Origin: Arthrobacter_D sp015752045
GTDB lineage: Bacteria; Actinomycetota; Actinomycetes; Actinomycetales; Micrococcaceae
Reading direction: 5' to 3'
Assembly (NCBI RefSeq): GCF_015752045.1
Contig: NZ_JADOUS010000007.1
Coordinates: 62,001-126,000 of the forward strand
DNA: 64,000 nt
Below are positions 35,283 to 44,452 of the stretch, in pieces. The notes under the pieces are model-generated. The model had not been told where the DNA came from. It saw only the letters and a program-made list of their open reading frames with translations, and did no database searches. Position 1 is the stretch's first letter. The number at the start of each line of letters is the position of its first letter. The position numbers and the translations under genes are program-made.

Positions 35283-35301
35283 TACCCAGCCTGGCAATAA
35301 G

Positions 35302-35339
35302 GAAGCGCCGGTCCCGCCGAGAGGCGGTACCGGCGCTTC
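35302..35339. terminator. Bidirectional terminator between the antitoxin-like gene and zapE
   Basis: A long stem (GAAGCGCCGGT, then CCGCC, paired with GGCGG and ACCGGCGCTTC) lies between convergent genes. It has few Ts, but the stem has 16 pairs with one mismatch. Confidence 0.78.
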
Positions 35340-35343
35340 TTGC

Positions 35344-35367
35344 GTACGGGACCCCGGGGGTCCCGTA
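35344..35367. repeat. 24-bp inverted repeat downstream of zapE
   Basis: GTACGGGACCCC is followed directly by its reverse complement GGGGTCCCGTAC with one extra G at the centre. It lies just after the bidirectional terminator and may act as the zapE-side terminator. Confidence 0.7.
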
Positions 35368-35373
35368 CGGGGG

Positions 35374-35407
35374 CTAGGAGGCCACGTCGTCTAGGAGGCC
35401 ACGTCGC
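35374..35407. repeat. 17-bp-period tandem duplication over the zapE stop
   Basis: CTAGGAGGCCACGTCG occurs at 35374-35389 and again at 35391-35406, one base apart. The second copy contains the last codons and stop of zapE (minus strand DVAS, TAG); the first copy repeats the same codons and stop downstream of the gene. Confidence 0.88.
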
Positions 35408-36425
35408 TGCCCTGCCGGGCGAGGGCCGTCAGGCGGGAGACCGCCCGGTAGTACTTCTTCATGTAGCCGCCGTGCATCATCTCCTCGGTGAAGAGGTGAT
35501 CGAAGGTCGTGCCGCTGGCCATGATGGGCACGTCGCGGTCGTACAACCGGTCCGCGAGGACCACGAAGCGCAGCGCCACGGCCTGTTCCGTGATCGTCTC
35601 CACGTTGTGCCATGCCACCGCGTCGATCCCGTCCAGCATCTGGCGGTACCGGCTCGGGTGCACGTCGGAGAGATGACGGAGGAGGGCCCCGAAGTCGTCC
35701 TCGGCGAGGACCCCGCCCGCATAGGAGGCGACCCTCTCCCGCAGGCCGGCGTCGTCCATCGCGTCGGGAGCCTGCGGCAGTCCGCGGTGGCGGAAGTCCT
35801 CGCCGTCGATCCTGGCCACCTCGAACTGGTCGGCGAGCACCTGGATCTCCCGCTGGAAGTCCTGGGCGGCGAACCGCCCGTCCCCCAGGGAACCCGGCAG
35901 GGTGTTGGAGGTCGCAGCGAGCTTGACGCCGGCGTCCGCGAGTTCACGCATCAGGCGCGACATCAGGACGGTGTCCCCCGGATCGTCGAGCTCGAACTCG
36001 TCGATGCACACGAGGCTGTAGCCGCTCAGTGCGTCGACGGTCTTGCGGAAGCTGAGGGCTCCCACCAGGTTCGTGTATTCGACGAACGTCCCGAAGGCCT
36101 TCAGCCCCGACGACGCGTGCCACAGGGACGCCAGGAGGTGGGTCTTGCCCACACCGAAACCGCCGTCGAGGTAGATGCCGGCCCGCGTCTCGGGCTTCTT
36201 CGCCCCGCCGAAGAACCTGCGCAGACCCGACGGCTTCGGCTCGTCCACGGTGGCCGCGAAGTCACGGAGCTTCGAGACCGCCGCAGACTGCGAGGGCTGC
36301 TGTGGATCCGGACGGTAGGTGTCGAAGGACACCTCACCGAAGCGGGGTGACGGGTAGAAGCCGCCCAGCAACTCATCGACGGAGAGCCTGGGGCTGCGCT
36401 CTGTGAGGTGTTCGATGACTGGCAC
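35391..36425 (-). CDS. zapE: Cell division protein ZapE (AFG1-like ATPase)
   Basis: A 344-residue AAA-type ATPase associated with the Z-ring in proteobacteria; in actinobacteria the role is less studied. Walker A is GGFGVGKT (88-95), Walker B is LVCIDEFELDDPGD, and the sensor region SNTLPGSLGDGRFAAQDFQREI is typical of the AFG1 family. It is convergent with the antitoxin-like gene and divergent from sseA with 255 bp between. Confidence 0.91.
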   Translation of the reverse strand: MPVIEHLTERSPRLSVDELLGGFYPSPRFGEVSFDTYRPDPQQPSQSAAVSKLRDFAATVDEPKPSGLRRFFGGAKKPETRAGIYLDGGFGVGKTHLLASLWHASSGLKAFGTFVEYTNLVGALSFRKTVDALSGYSLVCIDEFELDDPGDTVLMSRLMRELADAGVKLAATSNTLPGSLGDGRFAAQDFQREIQVLADQFEVARIDGEDFRHRGLPQAPDAMDDAGLRERVASYAGGVLAEDDFGALLRHLSDVHPSRYRQMLDGIDAVAWHNVETITEQAVALRFVVLADRLYDRDVPIMASGTTFDHLFTEEMMHGGYMKKYYRAVSRLTALARQGSDVAS

Positions 36426-36680
36426 GGATGTGGACCGCTTTCTCTCTCCGGTTGGTGGTGGCGGCGGCAGGCCCGCGGGGCTGCCGTTCCGCTACGCAAG
36501 ACTACGGCACCCCCCGCCCGCGCGACGGTCCCGGCGCATGCTCGCGGCGACCCTTGACGCGCGGCGACCGCCGGAAGCAATTGTCCGGTCGCGTCGTTAG
36601 GCTAGGTGGAACCACGACCGCCCGTCCCAGGACGTCCCGCGGTCGTGCCCGGACAGCTGACAGCTACGCGAAAGGCCGCA

Positions 36681-37594
<914 letters not shown>

Positions 37595-37598
<4 letters not shown>

Positions 37599-38035
37599 CC
37601 ACGGAGACCGTCCCGGCGAAGCTCGCCGCGATCATCGACGACTTCCAGGACCTGTCCGAACCGGACCGGCTGCAGCTCCTCCTCGAGTTCTCGAACGGGC
37701 TCCCGGCGTTGCCCGAGCGGTACAGCGCCCACCCGGAGCTGCTCGAGCAGGTCGTGGAGTGCCAGAGCCCGCTCTTCCTCACCATGGAGATCGGCGGAGG
37801 GCCGGACCGGCTGGTCCACCTGTTCTTCTCGGCCCCGCGCGAGGCCCCGACCACGCGCGGGTTCGCCGGCGTCCTGCTGGAAGGACTCGACGGGCTGCCG
37901 GCCGCGGACGTCCTCGCGGTGCCGGATGACGTCCCCGACCGCCTCGGCCTGACCCGTGCCATCACTCCCCTGCGGATGCGGGGCATGTCCGCGATGCTGG
38001 GACGGATCAAGCGGAAGATCAGGGAAGCTCAGTAG
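37595..38035 (+). CDS. sufE: SufE-family sulfur acceptor protein
   Basis: A 146-residue SufE/CsdE fold protein that takes persulfide sulfur from a cysteine desulfurase. The active-site region is QVVECQSPLFL with C56, preceded by PALPERYSAHPEL. The start overlaps the sseA stop by 4 bp. No sufBCD or sufS is nearby, so it probably serves as a partner of the rhodanese or of a desulfurase elsewhere. Its last 17 bp overlap the end of the convergent hydrolase gene. Confidence 0.9.
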
Positions 38036-39287
38036 CCGCCGCGCCGGGCATCTTCCCGCCGGGGAGCGTGCGGCCGAAGAGGCGGCCGTCGAGCCAGCGT
38101 TCGACGACGGACTCCCACCGCTGCGGATCGATGTTCCACTCCTTCGTGTGCCGGGCCCGGTGGAACCGTTCGAGCGTGACGAACGACGGGTTCTTGGCTG
38201 CCAGTTCGGCCGAGGCGCCGATGGGGACGAACTCGTCGTCCTCGCTGTGGAGGACCAGGGTGGGCAGGGTCAGCTGCTCCGCGCGCGCGATCCAGTCCAT
38301 GCTCTGGAGGTCCAGCGGGGCGGCGAGGCCGGTGATCCTCCGTGCCCGCTGGCTCGCCAGCAGGTACTGGCCGAGCCGCCCGACGCGGGCCGGGATCCGG
38401 TTCAGCGCGGCATGGTGCGCGAGCACCTCCATCCAGTTGATCACCGGTCCGTCCAGGACGAGCGCGGTGATCCGGCTCCGGTGGCGGGAGAGGTCCGCGG
38501 TCTGCAGGACGATCGCCCCGCCCATCGACCACCCGAAGAGCACCACGTCCCGGGCGCCGTGCGTCATCGCGAAGTCGATGGCGGCGTCGACGTCGTGCCA
38601 TTCCGTCATGCCGAGGCCGTAGCGTCCGTCCGGCGCGGCGGGGGCCTCGCCGTCATTGCGGTAGGAGATGACCAGACTGGTCAGGCCGAGGCGCCGCGCC
38701 GGGGTGAGCGCGCGCAGCGCCTCGGCACGGGAGGCGCCACGACCGTGCACCATGATCGCCCAGGTGCCGGACGGCGCCTCCGGGCGGACCAGCCACGCCG
38801 GAGCCGTCCCGCCCTCGACGGGGATGAGCACCTCCTCCTCCGCGAAGCCCATGGCGGAGGGCGAGGGGTACACGGCGCCGCCCCACCAGCCGCGGGTCGC
38901 CGACGCCAGGTCTCCGGCATCGACCCGCTCCACCCGGCGCTCCACGGTGCCCTCGCGGGGGACATAGGAACGGATGGCGCCGATGCGGGCGTGGCCGGCC
39001 CCGCGGTCGAAGTGCAGGCTGTAGGTCCCCTCGACGGTCGTGTCGTCGGTGGCGGGGAGGATGACCGTGCGGTCGCCGGCAGATCCCACGACGGCCAGGA
39101 TGTCGAGGTTCTCGTCGCGGACGCGCGCCGGCGTCACGACCTGACGCGCGAAATACACCGCGAGCCCTGAGACGGCGCCGGCCGCGGAGGAGGCGAGCGC
39201 GGCCCCCGCGCCCACGCCGAGCGCTGTCCACTTGAGCCAGGGTGCGGTCCCCTGCCGCCCTGCGGCCGCCGGCGTCTTCGATGTCAT
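38019..39287 (-). CDS. Membrane-anchored alpha/beta hydrolase
   Basis: A 422-residue protein. A hydrophobic Ala/Gly-rich segment (about residues 20-48, ending VYFARQVVTPA) anchors it to the membrane; a 120-residue linker domain precedes the alpha/beta-hydrolase fold. The nucleophile elbow is GWSMGG (S254), the acid lies in HSEDDEFVP and the histidine in RARHTKEWN. The oxyanion HGRGASR is also visible. The substrate is unknown; the family includes dipeptidyl-peptidase-like and lipase-like esterases. Start ATG at 39285-39287. Confidence 0.85.
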   Translation of the reverse strand: MTSKTPAAAGRQGTAPWLKWTALGVGAGAALASSAAGAVSGLAVYFARQVVTPARVRDENLDILAVVGSAGDRTVILPATDDTTVEGTYSLHFDRGAGHARIGAIRSYVPREGTVERRVERVDAGDLASATRGWWGGAVYPSPSAMGFAEEEVLIPVEGGTAPAWLVRPEAPSGTWAIMVHGRGASRAEALRALTPARRLGLTSLVISYRNDGEAPAAPDGRYGLGMTEWHDVDAAIDFAMTHGARDVVLFGWSMGGAIVLQTADLSRHRSRITALVLDGPVINWMEVLAHHAALNRIPARVGRLGQYLLASQRARRITGLAAPLDLQSMDWIARAEQLTLPTLVLHSEDDEFVPIGASAELAAKNPSFVTLERFHRARHTKEWNIDPQRWESVVERWLDGRLFGRTLPGGKMPGAAATELP

Positions 39288-39385
39288 GGTTCCATTTCTA
39301 CCCTGCGGTGCCGAGGGCCGTCGATTCGCGGACCGTTGCGGTCCCGACCCGGATGGCGTACAGGACCGCGCAGTACAGTGGCGCC

Positions 39386-39874
39386 ATGACGCAGACAATC
39401 CTCGTACTGAGCGAAGAAGCACTGACCGGCCCGGATCTCCGCAACCTGCAGACGCTGCAGGGAGACGAGCAACTGGTGGAGATCGTCGTGCTGATCCCCG
39501 AGGACGCCAGCGAGTCGGTGCTCAGCGAGTTCTTCCGCCATCTGAGCCTGTTCGAGGTGGGCGAGGCGTTCCGCACCTTCTCCCCCGACGACCGCCGCCA
39601 TGACGAGGCTACCGCCCGGGAGGCCCTCGCGACGTCGCTGCGGCTGCTCGAGGACGAGGGCTTCACGGCCCGCGGACGGACGACGGGGGAGAATCCCGTG
39701 GACGCCATGATCCAGGAGGCGAAAGCCAGCGGAGCCACCCAGGCGGTGGTCATCACCCGCCCCCACGCGATGGCGGACACGTTCCACACCGACTGGGCCA
39801 GCAAGGCCCAGGCCAAGCTCGGCATCGCTGTCCTGCACCTGTACTCGGGGTCGGGATTTATTGGCGACTCGTAG
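39386..39874 (+). CDS. Conserved hypothetical protein, possibly universal-stress-like
   Basis: A 162-residue protein starting TQTILVLSEEALTGPDLRNL. The C-terminal half, NPVDAMIQEAKASGATQAVVITRPHAMADTFHTDWASKA, is consistent with an alpha/beta Rossmann-like strand-helix pattern seen in UspA proteins, but no clear ATP motif (GxxGxxxxxxxxxG) is present. I do not recognise a specific function. It is 14 bp upstream of msrB and likely shares its transcript. The ATG at 39386 is chosen because upstream in-frame residues overlap the divergent hydrolase start. Confidence 0.7.
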   Translation: MTQTILVLSEEALTGPDLRNLQTLQGDEQLVEIVVLIPEDASESVLSEFFRHLSLFEVGEAFRTFSPDDRRHDEATAREALATSLRLLEDEGFTARGRTTGENPVDAMIQEAKASGATQAVVITRPHAMADTFHTDWASKAQAKLGIAVLHLYSGSGFIGDS

Positions 39875-39888
39875 GCGTTGCAGAGGCT

Positions 39889-40314
39889 ATGACCACTGAA
39901 CGCGAGAGCTACCGCCCGGAGATCGAGAAGTCCGACGACGAATGGCGGCAGGAGCTGACCTCCGAGGAGTTCCAGGTCCTGCGGAACGCCGGCACCGAAC
40001 GCCCGTACACGGGCGAGTACTACGACGCCAAGACGGCGGGCACCTACGCGTGCCGCGCGTGTGGCGCCGAACTGTTCACGAGCAACGAGAAGTTCGATTC
40101 GCACTGCGGCTGGCCCTCCTTCTGGGCACCGCTCGCGGAGGGCACGGTCCGCTACCTGCACGACCGCTCGCTCGGCATGGAGCGCATCGAGGTGCGGTGC
40201 AGCCGCTGCGACTCCCACCTCGGCCACCTCTTCAAGGGCGAGGGCTTCGACACGCCGACGGACCAGCGGTTCTGCATCAACTCCATCTCCATGAAGCTGG
40301 TTCCCGCCGAATAG
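39889..40314 (+). CDS. msrB: Peptide-methionine (R)-S-oxide reductase
   Basis: A 141-residue repair enzyme that reduces methionine-R-sulfoxide in proteins. It has zinc cysteines CRAC (C55, C58) and CSRC (C104, C107), the substrate pocket HCGWPSFW, and the catalytic cysteine C129 in RFCINSISM. There is no MsrA fusion. It follows the unknown USP-like gene closely and ends before a hairpin terminator. Confidence 0.95.
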   Translation: MTTERESYRPEIEKSDDEWRQELTSEEFQVLRNAGTERPYTGEYYDAKTAGTYACRACGAELFTSNEKFDSHCGWPSFWAPLAEGTVRYLHDRSLGMERIEVRCSRCDSHLGHLFKGEGFDTPTDQRFCINSISMKLVPAE

Positions 40315-40342
40315 TGGCGACGGCTCCAGGAGGACGACGGCG

Positions 40343-40367
40343 AAGGCCGGCCCCCGGGGCCGGTCTT
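40343..40367 (+). terminator. Hairpin terminator after msrB
   Basis: Inverted repeat AAG(G)CCGGCCCC / GGGGCCGG(T)CTT, followed by TCC; about 29 bp after the msrB stop. Confidence 0.6.
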
Positions 40368-40537
40368 CCTGCGTCAGGGATGCTGTGAAGGCCGACTGGT
40401 CCTCCCCTGCGCGGAACTCCTGAGAAGCATAAGGAAATCTGAAGCTCAGACTCTCTGCTTGTAAGAGTTGCTGTTCTCGTTGCTAGGCTCACCGCATCAC
40501 GGAACAGCAGTCGTCCCGGCCAGAGAGAGCAGAAGCC

Positions 40538-41902
40538 ATGACCGTCACCCCCCTCGTTCGAGCGGACAGCATGCCGCAGCACACCGACGCCTGGAAGGCG
40601 CTCAAAGCGGCGGCACAGGAGTTGCGGCTCCTGCAGGTCAAGGACGGTTCCATCCCGGAGGCCGAGCACCACCCCGCGGCCTCGGCGCACGCCCTCAGGA
40701 TCACCACGGCCGTCGAGGAGCTCGCTCCCCTGTTCCCGCACGACGCCGACTACCTCGCCCGCACCGTGACGGCCTTCGAGGAATGGCGTGCCGGAGGCTT
40801 CGCCGTCCCCGACTTCCTCGAACCGCTGCTCGCCTTCCAGCCGCAGCTGGATCGCACGGACGGCCTCCAGCACCTCGTCGTCTTCCCGATGTACACCCAG
40901 AACGGCAGCACCAGCCGGCTCGTCGAGGCCGTGCTCGTCGAGGTGCTGTGGCCGGAGTTCGTCGCCGAACTGGAGGAGGGCGACTACTCCAACGCCCTTT
41001 TCGTGCCGATCAGGTTCCTCGACTTCACCGACGGCTACAGCACGAATTCCGCGGTGCTCTTCCCCGAGACCGTCGCCGTCAGCCGGACGCCGACCTTCAC
41101 CTGGGGGGCCATCTTCGCGGACAGGGAGGCCGCGCGTTTCCGTCGCGTGGTGCGTGCGGCTGCCGGGATCACCCGCCTCGACCTGCCCGGCGAGGCGCTC
41201 GAGCTGCTGGAGGACCAGCAGCTCGCCGAGGAGACCTTCGTGATGTGGGACCTCATCCACGACCGCACCCACATGCGCGGCGACCTCCCGTTCGATCCGT
41301 TCATGATCAAGCAGCGCATGCCGTTCTTCCTGTACTCCCTCGAGGAACTGCGCTGCGACCTCACGGCCTTCCGCGAGTCCGTGAGGATCGCGAAGGACGA
41401 GGACGCCTCGCCCGAGGCTCGCCGGCATGCCCGCCTCGTGCAGTACGCCGTGATCTTCGACCGCATCTTCCGCTTCAGCATCACGGGCAGCCGCGTACGC
41501 AACTACGACGGCCTCGGCGGCCAGCTCCTGTTCGCGTGGATGCACCAGCATCGTGTGCTCCATTGGACGGACACCAAGCTCACCATCGACTGGGACGAGG
41601 TGGCCGACGTCGTCGTCGCCCTCGGCGAGCAGATCGAGCAACTGTACTGGCGTTCGATCGACCGCCCCAAGATCGCGCACTGGCTCGCCGCCTACGAGCT
41701 CGTCTCGGCCACGGTCACACCGCATCCCGCGTCCGTGTGGGCGAAGGGACCGGACGCGCTCGAGCTCATGGGCCCTCCGCGCGCCCTCACCGACGCCGTC
41801 CTGGACGACGAGTTCCCCCTGTCCATGTTCTTCGAGGCCCTGGACCGCAAGATGAAGCCCGTCATCGAGTCCACGGCCGGCATCACGGCGGACGCGGCAT
41901 GA
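40538..41902 (+). CDS. DUF6421 family protein
   Basis: A 454-residue soluble protein of unknown function. The visible conserved-looking core is FPMYTQNGSTSRLVEAVLVEVLWPEF, FVPIRFLDFTDGYSTNSAVLFPETV, and VMWDLIHDRTHMRGDLPFDPFMIKQRMPFF, where HDRTHMRGD looks like a metal or acid/base site. I assign DUF6421 from the overall pattern and from the following SDR gene, with which it overlaps (ATGA). Fairly convincing family, no known reaction. Its 223-bp upstream gap holds the msrB terminator and a weak TTGTAA-19-TAGGCT promoter at 40459-40489. Confidence 0.78.
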   Translation: MTVTPLVRADSMPQHTDAWKALKAAAQELRLLQVKDGSIPEAEHHPAASAHALRITTAVEELAPLFPHDADYLARTVTAFEEWRAGGFAVPDFLEPLLAFQPQLDRTDGLQHLVVFPMYTQNGSTSRLVEAVLVEVLWPEFVAELEEGDYSNALFVPIRFLDFTDGYSTNSAVLFPETVAVSRTPTFTWGAIFADREAARFRRVVRAAAGITRLDLPGEALELLEDQQLAEETFVMWDLIHDRTHMRGDLPFDPFMIKQRMPFFLYSLEELRCDLTAFRESVRIAKDEDASPEARRHARLVQYAVIFDRIFRFSITGSRVRNYDGLGGQLLFAWMHQHRVLHWTDTKLTIDWDEVADVVVALGEQIEQLYWRSIDRPKIAHWLAAYELVSATVTPHPASVWAKGPDALELMGPPRALTDAVLDDEFPLSMFFEALDRKMKPVIESTAGITADAA

Positions 41903-42606
41903 GCGCCGGCGCCGGTACGCGCACGGCCGTCGTCGCCGGTGCCACCAGCGCCTCCGGGGTCGCCCTGGTCCGGCGGCTGGTCGCGGACGGACTGACCGTC
42001 GTCGCCGTCGGATCCCATGCCGGCCGCCTCGACGCGGCCTTCGCGGACCTCGGCGGGGTCGACCGGCAGGCATGCGACCTGACGGACGAAACAGCCGTCC
42101 TCGCCCTCGCCGACCGCGTACGCACCGACCACGGCGGCGTCGACGCACTCTTCCACCTCGTCGGCGGCTGGCGCGGCGGCAAGGGCATCACCACGCAGAC
42201 CACCGAGGACTACGGCTTCCTGCACCGCTCGGTCTTCACGACCCTGTTCAACACGAGCCGGGCGTTCTACGACCAGTTGGCCGCGCGCGGTGGCAGGCTC
42301 GCCGCCATCTCGGCCACGGCCGTCGCCGCGCCCACTGCGGCGAACGCGTCCTACGCCGCGGTGAAGGCCTCCGTCGACGCCTGGGTGCAGGCCGTCGCCG
42401 ACGGCTTCGCCCGGGACGGCACGACGGCGGCCGCGAGCGTCGTCGTCGTCAGGGCCCTCGTGGACGACGCCATGCGCGCGCAGCATCCGGACCGGCCGTT
42501 CAAGGGCTACACGCACGTCGACGACCTGGCGGCGATCCTCGCCGGCCTGCCCGGGGCGCCCGCCGCGGAGGTCAACGGGACGCGCATCGACGCGGTTCGG
42601 GGATAA
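41899..42606 (+). CDS. SDR-family NAD(P)-dependent oxidoreductase
   Basis: A 235-residue Rossmann-fold protein. The cofactor loop reads AGATSASGVALVRRL, a relaxed form of TGxxxGIG, and the YxxxK catalytic pair is in NASYAAVKASVDAW. The substrate is unknown. The ATG at 41899 overlaps the DUF6421 stop by 4 bp and threonine aldolase follows 8 bp later, so the three genes form one unit. Confidence 0.86.
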   Translation: MSAGAGTRTAVVAGATSASGVALVRRLVADGLTVVAVGSHAGRLDAAFADLGGVDRQACDLTDETAVLALADRVRTDHGGVDALFHLVGGWRGGKGITTQTTEDYGFLHRSVFTTLFNTSRAFYDQLAARGGRLAAISATAVAAPTAANASYAAVKASVDAWVQAVADGFARDGTTAAASVVVVRALVDDAMRAQHPDRPFKGYTHVDDLAAILAGLPGAPAAEVNGTRIDAVRG

Positions 42607-42613
42607 TAGGACG

Positions 42614-43693
42614 GTGACCGACACCCTGACCCCCGTGGCCCCTCCCGCCTCCCTGCACGACCGCACCCGGCGCAGCTTCGCGTCGGACAACTACTCGGGA
42701 GTGCATCCCGAGGTCCTCGCGGCCGTCGCCGCAGCGAACGAGGGACACCAGGTCGCCTACGGCGAGGACCAGTACACGGCGCGGCTGCTGGAGGTGATGG
42801 AGCACCACTTCGGCGAGGGGATCTCCATCTACCCCGTCTTCAACGGCACCGGAGCGAACGTCCTCTCCCTGCAGTCGGTCCTGCCGCGCTGGGGCGCCGT
42901 GATCTGCCCGCAGACCGCCCATATCAACGTCGACGAGAACGCCGCGCCCGAGCGCGTGGGCGGCATTAAGCTCCTGACCGTGCCCACACCGGACGGCAAG
43001 CTCACGCCCGAGCTGATCGACCGCGAGGCGTGGGGGTGGGGCGACCAGCACCGCGCGCAGCCCCTGGCCGTCTCCATCACGCAGACCACGGAGCTCGGCA
43101 CGCTCTACTCGGTCGCCGAGATCAGGGCCATCGCGGATCACTGCCACGCCCGCGGGATGCGCCTGCACATGGACGGCGCCCGGCTCGCGAACGCCGCCGC
43201 GGCGCTCGGCCAGCCCCTCCGGGCCTTCACGCGGGATGCCGGCGTGGACATCCTGTCCTTCGGCGGCACCAAGAACGGCCTCATGTTCGGCGAGTGCGTC
43301 GTCGTGCTGAACCAGGAGGCGTCCACGGGACTGGAGTACCTGCGCAAGCTCAACATGCAGCTCGCGTCGAAGATGCGCTTCGTCTCCGCCCAGCTCATCG
43401 CCCTGCTCGACGGCGACCTGTGGCTCCGTTCCGCGTCCCACGCGAACGCCATGGCGGCCCGGCTGACGGAGGGCGTCCGGGGGATCCCCGGCGTCACGCT
43501 GACGCAGGAGACCACCGCGAACGCGGTGTTCGCGATCCTGCCCCCCGGGACCGCGGATCGCATCCGCGAGAGCTTCCGGTTCTACGACTGGGACCAGGCC
43601 ACGGGCGAGGTCCGCTGGATGTGCTCGTTCGACACCACCGAGGACGACGTCGACGCCTTCATCGAGGCCATCCGCCGGGAAGTGTCCGCCTGA
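42614..43693 (+). CDS. ltaE: Low-specificity L-threonine aldolase
   Basis: A 359-residue PLP enzyme that cleaves threonine/allo-threonine to glycine and acetaldehyde. It begins RRSFASDNYSGVHPEVLAAV, has NGTGANVLSLQSV (PLP phosphate region), LHMDGARLANAA (Asp for PLP nitrogen) and the PLP lysine K220 in SFGGTKNGLMFGE. The start is GTG at 42614 following the SDR stop by 7 bp. It may supply glycine; its link to DUF6421 and the SDR is unexplained. Confidence 0.92.
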   Translation: MTDTLTPVAPPASLHDRTRRSFASDNYSGVHPEVLAAVAAANEGHQVAYGEDQYTARLLEVMEHHFGEGISIYPVFNGTGANVLSLQSVLPRWGAVICPQTAHINVDENAAPERVGGIKLLTVPTPDGKLTPELIDREAWGWGDQHRAQPLAVSITQTTELGTLYSVAEIRAIADHCHARGMRLHMDGARLANAAAALGQPLRAFTRDAGVDILSFGGTKNGLMFGECVVVLNQEASTGLEYLRKLNMQLASKMRFVSAQLIALLDGDLWLRSASHANAMAARLTEGVRGIPGVTLTQETTANAVFAILPPGTADRIRESFRFYDWDQATGEVRWMCSFDTTEDDVDAFIEAIRREVSA

Positions 43694-43746
43694 CGGTCCC
43701 GGCGCGCCGCACCTGCGCGCCCGTCGGCAGGGCATAGCCTGCGGGG

Positions 43747-44382
43747 GTGAGTGCTATCGGTGGCGTGTCAGAGCTTCCAGCCGAGTTCCTCGACGCCCTC
43801 GCGGGTTTGAGGAGGGCAGGACACCGCAGCGAGATCCGCCTCGAGGAGATCCCCGCCCCGTCGCGCCTGGCCCCGTTCGCCGTCGCCCTCGGCGCCGAGG
43901 TGTTCGAGGCGACGCCCGCGCCGCCGCTACCCGTCCACGGCCCGGCACGCACGCTCATCCTCCCGCCCGACCCGGAGGAACTGGCGACGGGCCGCTTCAT
44001 CCTCCTCTACGACCCGGCGGGGTCCGAGGTCTGGAACGGTCGGTTCCGGATCGTGACCTACATCCGCGCCCAGCTCGAGGCGGACATGGGCAACGACGCC
44101 CTCCTCGGCTCCGTCGCGTGGACCTGGCTCGTGGAAGCCCTGCAGAACCACGGCGCCCGCCACTGCAGCGCCGGCGGGACGGCGACGAGGATCCTGTCCG
44201 AGAGCTACGGCACGCTCGAGGAGCGCGCGGACACCATCGACATCGAACTGCGGGCGTCCTGGACACCCGACACATCCGACGTGCGGCGCCACCTCGAGGC
44301 CTGGACCGACATGGTGTGCACCTTCGCCGGCCTGCCACCCCTGCCCGACGGCGTCCTGCACCTGCCGCACCGCAGGTCCTGA
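43747..44382 (+). CDS. DUF3000 domain protein
   Basis: A 211-residue actinobacterial protein of unknown function. Typical stretches are PAEFLDALAGLRRAG, SRLAPFAVALGAEV, GRFILLYDPAGSEVWNGRFR and SVAWTWLVEALQNHGA. The start is GTG at 43747. DUF3000 and ribonuclease D are neighbours in many actinobacteria, suggesting a shared but unknown role. Confidence 0.85.
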   Translation: MSAIGGVSELPAEFLDALAGLRRAGHRSEIRLEEIPAPSRLAPFAVALGAEVFEATPAPPLPVHGPARTLILPPDPEELATGRFILLYDPAGSEVWNGRFRIVTYIRAQLEADMGNDALLGSVAWTWLVEALQNHGARHCSAGGTATRILSESYGTLEERADTIDIELRASWTPDTSDVRRHLEAWTDMVCTFAGLPPLPDGVLHLPHRRS

Positions 44383-44452
44383 GGCCGCGTGCGAATCGCC
44401 GGGCGAGGAGGCCGTCAGGCCGCGGAATGCTCCGGGATAGACTGAAAACACC

